From: Burkholderiaceae bacterium
GTDB taxonomy: Bacteria; Pseudomonadota; Gammaproteobacteria; Burkholderiales; Burkholderiaceae_C
Direction of reading: 5' to 3'
DNA length: 64,000 bases
NCBI GenBank assembly: GCA_030123545.1
Contig: CP126124.1
Span: 3,534,001-3,598,000 of the forward strand
Shown here: piece by piece, positions 53,299 through 61,304 of the stretch
Numbering within the stretch: the first letter of the stretch is position 1
Layout: the number at the start of each line of letters is the position of its first letter
Notes under the pieces: model-generated
What the model saw: the letters and a program-made list of their open reading frames with translations, nothing else
Told to the model about the DNA's origin: nothing
Database searches by the model: none
Program-made: the position numbers and the translations under genes

Positions 53299-54201
53299 AT
53301 GCTTATCAAATCCATTCTGAAATCCGCCGTGGCGACGCTGGCGATCGTGACCGGTGGGTCGGTTTTCGCACAGGGCACGCCCATCAATGCTGCGGCGTTC
53401 GACGCGCTGGTTGCGCAGGGCCCCGTCGCCAGCGCTGCGACTATTCGCTCGAGCACCTGGGCCAGCAAGATCAAGCAGGCAGGCACGCTGCGCCTGGGCG
53501 GCACGCAAACCTCGAACCTGTTCTCGCTGCTGAACGAGAAAGACGGCAAGATGCGCGGCTTCGACGCCGGTCTGGCGCAACTCATCGCGCGCTACATCCT
53601 GGGCAATGGGGCCAAGATCCAGTTCACGCAGGTGACCTCGTCCACGCGCGAACAGGTGCTCATCAATGATCAGGTGGACATGGTGTTGGCCACCTACTCC
53701 ATCACCCCCGCCCGCGCCGAGAAGATCTCGTTCGCCGGGCCTTACTACACCTCGCAGGCCGGGGTGCTGGTGAAGGCGAACAACCGGGCGATCCATTCGT
53801 ACAACGATCTCGCCGGCAAGAAGGTGGCCACGCAGGCCGGCTCCACGGGGCTGGCGATCCTGGCGCAGTACGCGCCCAAGGCGATCGTGCAGGAGTTCCA
53901 GACGCACCAGGAAGCCCTCGACGCACTGCGTCAGGGCCGCGTGGACGCCTACGTGACCGACTACACGCTGCTGCTGAACGCCCTGAGCCTGGGCACCGGC
54001 GACACGAAGCTGGCGGGTGCGCCCTTTGGCACGAAGGACCCATACGGCATCGGCCTGCCCAAGGGCTCGGACGGCGTGGCCTTCGTCAATGCCTTTTTGA
54101 AGAAGGTGGAAGCCGACGGCACCTGGGCCAAGCTGTGGACCATCTCCATTGGCGAGCGCACCGGTAGCACGGCCGTGCCGACGCCGCCCGCCCTGCCCTA
54201 A
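53299..54201 (+). CDS. Polar amino-acid ABC transporter substrate-binding protein
   Basis: The 300-residue precursor has a signal peptide (ILKSAVATLAIVTGGSVFAQ, cleaved near AQG). The SBP_bac_3 fold is visible in KQAGTLRLGGTQTSNLFSLL, GFDAGLAQLIARYI, MVLATYSITPARAEKISFAG and the later VATQAGSTGLAIL. It resembles glutamate/aspartate or basic amino-acid binding proteins. It is the first gene of a three-gene operon with two permeases. Confidence 0.85.
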   Translation: MLIKSILKSAVATLAIVTGGSVFAQGTPINAAAFDALVAQGPVASAATIRSSTWASKIKQAGTLRLGGTQTSNLFSLLNEKDGKMRGFDAGLAQLIARYILGNGAKIQFTQVTSSTREQVLINDQVDMVLATYSITPARAEKISFAGPYYTSQAGVLVKANNRAIHSYNDLAGKKVATQAGSTGLAILAQYAPKAIVQEFQTHQEALDALRQGRVDAYVTDYTLLLNALSLGTGDTKLAGAPFGTKDPYGIGLPKGSDGVAFVNAFLKKVEADGTWAKLWTISIGERTGSTAVPTPPALP

Positions 54202-54219
54202 GCGGCAGTACGAGCGCCC

Positions 54220-54882
54220 ATGGGCGACGTTTCCAAGCTGCTGCTCGACTACGGGCCTGCCTTCGGGCAGGCCCTTTTGCTGACCTGGAAGCTCACGGTC
54301 TTGTCGTTCGTGCCCGGCTTCCTGCTGGGCGTGCTGGTGACGGTGCTGCGGCTGCTGCCGCTGCCACCGCTGCGCTTCGTGCTGACGGGCTACGTCGAGA
54401 TCTTCCGCAACATTCCTAGCGTGGCGCTGCTCATCTTCATCGTGTTCGCGCTGCCCGATCTCAACGTCGTGATCGACTATGAGCCCAGCGTGATCCTGAC
54501 CCTGGCGCTGGTCGCCTCCGCCTTCACGGCGGACTACCTGCGCGCAGGTATCAACACTGTTGCCAGCGGCCAAGCCGAGGCCGCGCTCAGCTTGGGGCTA
54601 CGGCCGCTGCAAGTCATCACCGCAGTGGTCTTGCCGCAGGCGCTGCGCGCGGTGGTGCAGCCCATGACCTCGCTGCTCATCGCGCTGATGCTGTCGACCT
54701 CGCTGGCGTCGCAGGTGCCGTTTCCGGGCCGCGAGCTCACCGCGCTGGTGTCCAAGATCGCCACCGACTCCGCCGCCGGCATTGCCGCGTTCGCGGTGGC
54801 CGCCGCGATGTACGTGGCGACGGGCCTGCTGATCGCCTGGGCGGGCGCCATCCTGGAAAAGAAGGCGCGGATCCTGCGATGA
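54220..54882 (+). CDS. Amino-acid ABC transporter permease (first)
   Basis: The 220-residue His/Glu/Gln/Arg/opine-type permease has about five membrane helices. TGYVEIFRNIPSVALLIFIV carries the 'E-x-x-R-x-x-P' sequence, and RAGINTVASGQAEAALSLGL is the EAA loop that contacts the ATPase. It begins 18 bp after the binding-protein gene and overlaps the next permease by four bases. Confidence 0.88.
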   Translation: MGDVSKLLLDYGPAFGQALLLTWKLTVLSFVPGFLLGVLVTVLRLLPLPPLRFVLTGYVEIFRNIPSVALLIFIVFALPDLNVVIDYEPSVILTLALVASAFTADYLRAGINTVASGQAEAALSLGLRPLQVITAVVLPQALRAVVQPMTSLLIALMLSTSLASQVPFPGRELTALVSKIATDSAAGIAAFAVAAAMYVATGLLIAWAGAILEKKARILR

Positions 54883-55679
54883 GCCGCCCGCTCGAAGACA
54901 TTCTGTTTGGTGCGCCCAGCCCCCGGGCGCGGGCCGTCATACGGGCGATGAGCGTGATCGCAGCGGCCGTGCTGCTGGTGCTGGCGGCCGGCATCGCGGT
55001 TCGGTTCCATACCGCAGGACAACTCGACGCGCGGTTGTGGAGATACTTCGCCTGGCCGACGACCTGGGCCTTTCTAGGCGAAGGTCTGCTCGGAACCATG
55101 GCGTCGGCGGCGATGGCCGGCGTCATCGCGCTGGGCCTCGGGCTGGTGCTGCTGATCGGGCGCCTGGCGCGGCCGCGGCTGCTGCGTTGGCCGAGCGTGG
55201 CGGCCATCGAGTTTTTGCGCGGCACGCCGACGCTGTTGCTGATCTATGTGTGTTTTCTCGTGCTTCCGCAGGTCGGGATCAAGCTCGGCACCTACTGGAT
55301 GTTGACGCTACCCATAGCCTTTAGCACCGCCGCCGTGGTGGCCGAGGTCTACCGCGCGGGCGTGCTCGCCGTGCCGCGCGGCCAGGCCGATGCGGCGCGC
55401 AGCCTGGGGCTGACCGAAGCGCAGGTGTTTTTTTCCGTCGTCTTCCCCCAGGCGCTGCGCTACATTGTCCCGGCACTGGTCGCGCAACTGGTGATCGTGG
55501 TCAAGGACACCACCTTCGGCTACGTCGTCACCTATGGCGAACTGATGCAGAACGCCAAGGTGTTGATCGCCAACTACCATGCGCTGGTGCCCGTGTACCT
55601 CGTGGTCGCGATGCTTTACTGCCTGGTGAACTACGCGATATCCAGGGCGAGCAAACGGCTCGGCCGGCCGATGCATTGA
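54879..55679 (+). CDS. Amino-acid ABC transporter permease (second)
   Basis: The 266-residue permease contains AIEFLRGTPTLLLIYVCFLV and the EAA loop RAGVLAVPRGQADAARSLGL. The first 50 residues are longer than in its partner. Both permeases have intact EAA loops, yet no ATP-binding gene follows; the next 120 bases are non-coding. The ATPase must be supplied from elsewhere, or the operon has lost it. Confidence 0.88.
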   Translation: MSRPLEDILFGAPSPRARAVIRAMSVIAAAVLLVLAAGIAVRFHTAGQLDARLWRYFAWPTTWAFLGEGLLGTMASAAMAGVIALGLGLVLLIGRLARPRLLRWPSVAAIEFLRGTPTLLLIYVCFLVLPQVGIKLGTYWMLTLPIAFSTAAVVAEVYRAGVLAVPRGQADAARSLGLTEAQVFFSVVFPQALRYIVPALVAQLVIVVKDTTFGYVVTYGELMQNAKVLIANYHALVPVYLVVAMLYCLVNYAISRASKRLGRPMH

Positions 55680-55798
55680 CCGTCATCAGGCTGCTCGGCA
55701 GCATCCGCTGCACACCGGTCGATCGCCGAGTGCGCCTGAACTTCCGCAATGGGTCGCAGGCAGCGAAGGACCAGCGCCCGGGCGTGCGCCCAACCGAC

Positions 55799-56020
55799 CT
55801 ACTTTGCAAACAGCTTCGCGACCTGCGCCATCGGCAGAAACAACCGCATCGGCGTCTGCTGAAACGGCGACAAGCCGAAGTGCCGGTAGAAGTTCTCGGC
55901 GCGTTCATCCTTCGCATCCACGATCACCGCCATGGCCGCGATCTGCTGCGCCCCCTCCAGGCTGCGGCGCAGGGCATCGACCAGCAGAAATTCCCCGACG
56001 CCTTGCCCGGTAAAATTGCG
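55799..56020 (-). pseudogene. C-terminal remnant of a GNAT acetyltransferase (TacT-like)
   Basis: The minus-strand frame reads TGQGVGEFLLVDALRRSLEG, then AAMAVIVDAKDERAENFYRH and FGLSPFQQTPMRLFLPMAQV. This is the acetyl-CoA-binding (G-x-G-x-G-type) and C-terminal part of TacT-like GNAT toxins. About the first half of the protein is missing, as is the RHH antitoxin gene expected upstream. The break lies where prfC begins on the opposite strand. Decayed gene. Confidence 0.65.
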
Positions 56021-56112
56021 GGCCGCCTTAGCCGCTTCCGGGCCGCGGTCCCACCTTGGCATCGCGCGCGAACACATCGCCGCGGCAGCCCACAACGTCT
56101 GTTGGAACACCC

Positions 56113-57741
56113 TTGTCCTACGCCACCGAAACTCGGCGCCGCCGCACGTTCGCCATCATCTCCCACCCGGACGCGGGCAAGACCACGCTGACCGAGAAGC
56201 TGCTGCTGTTCTCAGGCGCGATCCAGATCGCGGGCAGCGTGAAGGCGCGCAAGGCGACGCGCCACGCGACCAGCGACTGGATGGAGATCGAGAAGCAGCG
56301 CGGCATCTCGGTCGCCTCCTCAGTCATGCAGATGCTGTACCGGGATCATGTGATCAACCTGCTCGACACGCCGGGCCACAAGGACTTTTCCGAGGACACC
56401 TACCGCGTGCTGACCGCGGTCGACTCGGCGCTGATGGTGATCGACGCGGCGAACGGCGTCGAGGCGCAGACGCGCCGGCTGATCGAGGTCTGCCGCCAGC
56501 GCGACACGCCGATCATCACCTTCGTCAACAAGATGGACCGCGAGGTGCGCGAGCCGCTCGATCTGCTCGACGAGGTCGAGCGCGAGCTCGGCATGCCCTG
56601 CGTGCCGATGACCTGGCCGGTCGGCCAGGGCAAGCAGTTCGGCGGCATCATGAACCTGCGCACGCAGGCGATGACGGTGTTCGAGGCCGGCAGCGAACGC
56701 CGGCCGCAGGAGTTCGAGACGATCGCGCTCGCCGACCACGCGGCGCTCGTGGCGCGCTTCGGCCGCGAATACGAGGCCGCGCGCGACAGCATGGAACTGG
56801 CCGCCGGCGCGTCACCCGCCTGGGACATCAAAGCCTTTCTCGCCGGCAAGCAAACCCCGGTGTTCTTCGGCTCGGCGGTGAACAACTTCGGCGTGATGGA
56901 AGTGCTCGACGCGCTGGTCGACCTGGCCCCCTCGCCGGGCCCGCGCAAGAGTTCGCTGGTCGTAAACCGGCAGACGGTGGAGCAGGTGGTCCGGCCCGAC
57001 GACGAAGGCTTCTCCGGCGTGGTGTTCAAGGTGCAGGCGAACATGGACGCGAACCACCGCGACCGAATCGCGTTCGTGCGCATGGCGTCGGGCCGCTACA
57101 CGCCGGGTATGAAATTGCGCGTGCAGCGCACCGCGAAGGAACTGCGGCCGACCTCGGTCGTCACCTTCCTGAGCCAGCGCCGCGAGGCGGTCGACGAGGC
57201 CTATGCCGGCGACATCATCGGCTTCACCACGCATGGCGGGGTGCAGCTCGGCGACACGATCACCGACGGCGCGAGCCTGCAGTTCACCGGGCTGCCGTTC
57301 TTCGCGCCCGAGCTGTTCACGACCGTGATTCTGAAGAACCCGTTGCGCACCAAGCAGTTGCAGCAGGGCCTGGTGCAGCTCGGCGAGGAAGGCGCGATCC
57401 AGGTGTTCCGCCCCGACGTCGGCGGCGCGATGCTGCTCGGTGCGATCGGCCAGCTGCAGTTCGAGGTGGTGCAGCACCGGCTGAAGACCGAATACGACTG
57501 CGACGTGCGGCTCGAAGCCAGCCCCTACACCGGCGCGCGCTGGATCACGGCCGACACGCCGGCCGAACTGCGCGCGTTCTGCGACGCGTATCCCCAGCGA
57601 CTCGCGCACGACGCCGCCGACACGCTGGCCTACCTGTGCACCAGCCCATACGACGTGCGGCTGGCGCAGGAGCGGTTCCCGAAGATCCAGTTCCACCCGC
57701 TGCGCGAGCATGCGGGGCTGGCGCTGCAGACGGCGGGGTGA
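56113..57741 (+). CDS. prfC: Peptide chain release factor 3
   Basis: The protein has 542 residues from TTG 56113, read as (M)SYATETRRRRTFAIISHPDA. G1 SHPDAGKTTLTEKLL, switch I GISVASSVMQ, G3 DTPGHKDFSEDTYR and G4 NKMD are intact, followed by domain II and the C-terminal domain (FEVVQHRLKTEYDCDV). RF3 is a GTPase that removes RF1/RF2 from ribosomes after termination. No ATG lies in frame between the upstream stop (56029) and the G1 motif. TTG at 56113 gives the normal family length; TTG 56056 would add 19 residues. The stop codon lies in the target-site duplication of the IS that follows. Confidence 0.9.
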   Translation: MSYATETRRRRTFAIISHPDAGKTTLTEKLLLFSGAIQIAGSVKARKATRHATSDWMEIEKQRGISVASSVMQMLYRDHVINLLDTPGHKDFSEDTYRVLTAVDSALMVIDAANGVEAQTRRLIEVCRQRDTPIITFVNKMDREVREPLDLLDEVERELGMPCVPMTWPVGQGKQFGGIMNLRTQAMTVFEAGSERRPQEFETIALADHAALVARFGREYEAARDSMELAAGASPAWDIKAFLAGKQTPVFFGSAVNNFGVMEVLDALVDLAPSPGPRKSSLVVNRQTVEQVVRPDDEGFSGVVFKVQANMDANHRDRIAFVRMASGRYTPGMKLRVQRTAKELRPTSVVTFLSQRREAVDEAYAGDIIGFTTHGGVQLGDTITDGASLQFTGLPFFAPELFTTVILKNPLRTKQLQQGLVQLGEEGAIQVFRPDVGGAMLLGAIGQLQFEVVQHRLKTEYDCDVRLEASPYTGARWITADTPAELRAFCDAYPQRLAHDAADTLAYLCTSPYDVRLAQERFPKIQFHPLREHAGLALQTAG

Positions 57742-57743
57742 GG

Positions 57744-59173
57744 GAGCCTGTCCTGAATTTTGTGTGCGAGGCATAGGATGACGACCAGGAGCATGTATGC
57801 CAAGCAAGACGAAGATGAAGAACGCGGCCATAGCCGCCAGGTCGGCGGCGCTGCCGTCGATCCCGAGGGAACTGATTGACCGGTTCGTGACCGGCCCGAT
57901 GAGCGGCGAGGCGGTCAACGCCGCGTCGATGGCGTTCAAGAAGGCGCTGATCGAGCGCGCGCTGGGCGCCGAACTCGGCCACCACCTGGGCTACCCGAGC
58001 GGCGACGCCAAGCCCGAGGGGGCGGCCAACCAGCGCAACGGCAAGAGCGCCAAGACCGTACTGACCGATGATGGCCCGCTGCGCATCGAGGTGCCACGCG
58101 ATCGCGAAGGCAGTTTCGAGCCGCTCTTGATCCCCAAGCACGAGCGCCGTTTCACCGGCTTCGATGACAAGATCATCGCCATGTACGCGCGCGGCATGAC
58201 CATGCGCGAGATCCAGGGTTTCTTGCAAGAGAGCTACGGTGTCGAGGTCAGCGCCGAGTTCATCAGCTCGGTCACCGACGCGGTCATGGCCGAGGTGACG
58301 GCTTGGCAAGCGCGGCCCTTGGAGCCGATGTACCCGGTGGTGTTCTTCGACGCGCTGCGCGTGAAGATCAGGGAAGACGCGGTGGTGCGCAACAAGGCCA
58401 TCTACCTGGCCCTGGGGATCCTTCCCGACGGTACGCGCGACATCCTGGGGCTGTGGATCGAAGGCACCGAGGGTGCCAAGTTCTGGATGAAGGTGTTCAA
58501 CGACCTGAAGACCCGCGGCGTGGGCGACATTCTGATCGCCGTCACCGATGGCCTCAAGGGCATGGCCGAGGCCCTGGGCGCGGTGTTCCCGGCCACCACG
58601 CTGCAAACGTGCATCGTGCACTTGATCCGCAACTCGCTGGACTACGCGAGTTGGAAGGACAGGAAGGCGCTGGCCGCGGCCATCAAGCCGATCTACACGG
58701 CCACCAGCGCCGAGGCGGCACAGGCCGAGCTCGATGCCTTCGAGCGCGGTCCCTGGGGCCAGAAGTTCCCCACCGTCGCGGGCGCCTGGCGCCGGGCCTG
58801 GGATCGCGTGATTCCGTTCTTCGCGTTCCCGCCGTCCATCCGCAGAGTGATCTACACCACCAACGCGATCGAGAGCATCAACGCGCGGCTGAGGAAGATC
58901 ATCAAGACCCGCGGCCACTTCCCCAGCGACGACGCGGCCACCAAGCTGATCTGGCTGGCGCTGCGCAACATCACGGCCGACTGGAGCCGCGCGGCGCACA
59001 ACTGGAAGGAGGCAATGAACCAATTCGCGATCCTCTACGAAGATCGGTTCACGAAGGCCGGTGCGTAAGATGGAGACCGACTTGCCCACCGCGGCTTTGC
59101 GTTCGTCGCAAGCGACGCACGCCGCCGTGGACAAGTCTCCGAGCACCTCGCACACAAAAATTCAGACACTCCC
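57744..59173 (+). mobile_element. IS256-family insertion sequence, about 1.43 kb
   Basis: Terminal inverted repeats of about 28 bp are seen: left GAGCCTGTCCTGAATTTT-GTGTGCGAGG, right (reverse complement) GGGAGTGT-CTGAATTTTTGTGTGCGAGG. Both sides carry the 8-bp direct repeat GGGTGAGG (57736-57743 and 59174-59181), consistent with IS256-type target duplication. A single intact transposase gene lies inside. Exact ends could shift by a base or two. The identical flanks and intact gene suggest recent insertion. Confidence 0.85.
57797..59068 (+). CDS. IS256-family (mutator-type) transposase
   Basis: The 423-residue protein carries DDE residues: D185 (VVFFDALRV), D251 (AVTDGLKGM) and E359 (TTNAIESINARLRK). 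The family C-x2-H pair (TCIVHLIRNS, C272/H275) and the helical insertion between the second D and E are present. Full length with no frameshift. It catalyses copy-type transposition through a circular intermediate, as is known for the family. Confidence 0.95.
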   Translation: MPSKTKMKNAAIAARSAALPSIPRELIDRFVTGPMSGEAVNAASMAFKKALIERALGAELGHHLGYPSGDAKPEGAANQRNGKSAKTVLTDDGPLRIEVPRDREGSFEPLLIPKHERRFTGFDDKIIAMYARGMTMREIQGFLQESYGVEVSAEFISSVTDAVMAEVTAWQARPLEPMYPVVFFDALRVKIREDAVVRNKAIYLALGILPDGTRDILGLWIEGTEGAKFWMKVFNDLKTRGVGDILIAVTDGLKGMAEALGAVFPATTLQTCIVHLIRNSLDYASWKDRKALAAAIKPIYTATSAEAAQAELDAFERGPWGQKFPTVAGAWRRAWDRVIPFFAFPPSIRRVIYTTNAIESINARLRKIIKTRGHFPSDDAATKLIWLALRNITADWSRAAHNWKEAMNQFAILYEDRFTKAGA

Positions 59174-59210
59174 GGGTGAGGGGCGAGAGCAAGACCTCCC
59201 CTGAAATCGG

Positions 59211-60491
59211 ATGCTGACCACCGAACTTCACACCCACACAATCCCTAATGTTTTCTCTCGCTTCGCACAACTCGTCGGCGAGACGCATTGGCTAAAGCGC
59301 GTAAGGCTCTGCGAAGAAGCTATCAGAGGCAACCGTTTCCTTGACGAATATTTGAAAGCCGAAAACGACATTGCGTTTCAACTCGCCCATCTAAGCCAAC
59401 TGAGCAAAAAGCACCGTGGGAAGGTTCCGCCGATAGCCTGCGACGATCGCGGAATTTATCCAGCAGCGAGCTTTGCAGCACAGGTCCTGTCGTTCGCAGA
59501 CGCACTATCAAATGTTGAACGCGATCGCTTTCGTGGGCGCGTGCAAGGAGCGTTCCGAAACCCTAACGACATGACAGGGCTTCGCCTGGAACTGACGATC
59601 GCGACACATTTCATCAGACGCGGAAAGAGCGTCAGGTGGCCGGAAATCACTGGCGGCGGGACATTTGACTTGCTGGTCGAAGACACCGGACCTTACGGCC
59701 TGGAGATCGAATGCAAGTCTGTGTCCAACGACAAGGGGCGCAAGATCCATCAGCGCGAAATATTGGAGTTCGTACGCCTGCTTAATCCGAATTTGAAGCC
59801 CACTATTGCCGGACTTCGCAGCGGCCTGTACGCAGTGCTTACGCTGCCGGAGCGGCTGCCAACTCATCACAAAGACCGCCTGACGCTTGCCAAGGAATTG
59901 GGGCGCGCGATCTTCAGTAACCAGAGCAGGCCTCTAGCTGATGGTTCCACGGTTCGAATCGGGGAATTCGACGCTTCCGGAATCGACCCCCATAAGTTTG
60001 CCGACCATCAGGGTTTTCACACTTTGGTTGACAGTATCACTGGCACCAGCAATCAACACGCAGTCGTCATGGGCAACCCTGCAGGCGGAGCCCTCGCAGT
60101 GGCAGTTCAGAGTGCACAAGACGATGAACTACTAAAGGCGACATTCGATACGCTGGCCAATGCTGCACGTAATCAGCTCAGTCGTCGGCGCGCTGGCATG
60201 GTAATCGCTGGCTTCTCAGGATTGAACCGTCAGGAGTTGCTTTCGCTCGCTCGACAGGATCAAGACCCAACCGAGACGCCTACAGCGCTGAGAGTCCACG
60301 CAAGCCGATTTTTGTCTTCTGGTGATCGTGACCATGTAGTTGGCGCCGGCTTTCTCAGCTCGGGGGCACTTCGACCACTGGCGTCAGGGTCCGTCGAGTC
60401 GGGCGGGACCGCTTACTACTTCCCGAACGAGCAATCCAAGCATTGGTCGACCGACTTCAGGGGGCTGTTCCCATCGGCAGAGAATCAATAG
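59211..60491 (+). CDS. Unknown protein with PD-(D/E)XK-like nuclease signature
   Basis: The 426-residue protein is clearly AT-richer than its neighbours. Residues 125-170 fit the PD-(D/E)XK core: E127 in LRLELTIATHFIRRG, D153 in GGGTFDLLVED and E167-x-K169 in YGLEIECKSVS. The N-terminal 120 residues are helical (LAHLSQLSKKHRG). The C-terminal half (about 200-426) has no family I know. Such folds occur in restriction, repair and defence proteins. There is no methyltransferase beside it. It sits 30 bp beyond the IS, on the side away from prfC, and the gene looks intact. Nuclease assignment is by motif only. Confidence 0.55.
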   Translation: MLTTELHTHTIPNVFSRFAQLVGETHWLKRVRLCEEAIRGNRFLDEYLKAENDIAFQLAHLSQLSKKHRGKVPPIACDDRGIYPAASFAAQVLSFADALSNVERDRFRGRVQGAFRNPNDMTGLRLELTIATHFIRRGKSVRWPEITGGGTFDLLVEDTGPYGLEIECKSVSNDKGRKIHQREILEFVRLLNPNLKPTIAGLRSGLYAVLTLPERLPTHHKDRLTLAKELGRAIFSNQSRPLADGSTVRIGEFDASGIDPHKFADHQGFHTLVDSITGTSNQHAVVMGNPAGGALAVAVQSAQDDELLKATFDTLANAARNQLSRRRAGMVIAGFSGLNRQELLSLARQDQDPTETPTALRVHASRFLSSGDRDHVVGAGFLSSGALRPLASGSVESGGTAYYFPNEQSKHWSTDFRGLFPSAENQ

Positions 60492-60570
60492 CGGCGCGTT
60501 CATCGGCATCAACAACCCGCTAACCACACGCAGGCGGTGATGCTGGTGACGCGGTGGAGCGGCCGGCGTC

Positions 60571-61302
60571 CTACAACGTCCGCCTGAGCGCCTCGAAGAA
60601 CAGCTCGGACTGCACCCGCTCGGCGGCGGTCTGCGCGCAGACCCGCGCCGCCACGTCGGCGGCGACCGGTGCCAGCGGCCGCCCGCTCGCCTGCGCGAGC
60701 CACTGGAGCTGGCAGGCGCGCTCGAGGTAGTACAGGTCGTCGTACGCGTAGGCGATGCGCTCGCCGCAGACGATCACGCCGTGATTGCCGAGGAAGGCCA
60801 CGTCCGCGCCGCCGATCGCCGCGGCGATGCGCTCGCCCTCGGCGGCGTCGAGCGCGAGGCCGTTGTACTGCGCGTCGACCGCGGTGCGGCCGTGGAAGCG
60901 CATCGCGTTCTGCGACAGCGTCGTGTCCAGTCCGCGATCGGCGGTGAGCGTCAGCGCGGTCGCATGCGGCATGTGCGTGTGCAGCACGCAGGCTTTGCCG
61001 CACAGCCGATGCACTGCCGCGTGGATGAACATCGCGGTCGGCTCCACCGCGTGCCGCCCATCGAGCCTGCGCCCTTCGGCGTCGACCAGCACTACGTCGT
61101 CGGTCTGCACCTCGCTCCACATCAGCCCGCGCGGGTTCAGCAGGAAGCGCCCGGAGCCGTCCGGCAGCTCGACGCTGAAATGATTGCAGACGCCTTCGGC
61201 CAGGCCGTGCTGCGCCGCGGCGCGCAGCGCCAGCGCGAGGTCCGCGCGCAACCGGCGCACCTCGGGGGCGTCGAAGTCGAGCGCATCGATCGAAGCGGCC
61301 AT
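60571..61302 (-). CDS. Class II aldolase/adducin-family protein
   Basis: The 243-residue protein has HTHMPHATALTLTADR carrying the metal-binding His-x-His and LGNHGVIVCGERIAYAYDDL the third His. VEPTAMFIHAAVHRL is the typical preceding helix. Family members are fuculose/ribulose-phosphate aldolases or decarboxylases of unphosphorylated substrates. It starts two bases after the ammonia-lyase stop, so they are co-translated. Substrate unknown. Confidence 0.8.
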   Translation of the reverse strand: MAASIDALDFDAPEVRRLRADLALALRAAAQHGLAEGVCNHFSVELPDGSGRFLLNPRGLMWSEVQTDDVVLVDAEGRRLDGRHAVEPTAMFIHAAVHRLCGKACVLHTHMPHATALTLTADRGLDTTLSQNAMRFHGRTAVDAQYNGLALDAAEGERIAAAIGGADVAFLGNHGVIVCGERIAYAYDDLYYLERACQLQWLAQASGRPLAPVAADVAARVCAQTAAERVQSELFFEALRRTL

Positions 61303-61304
61303 CG

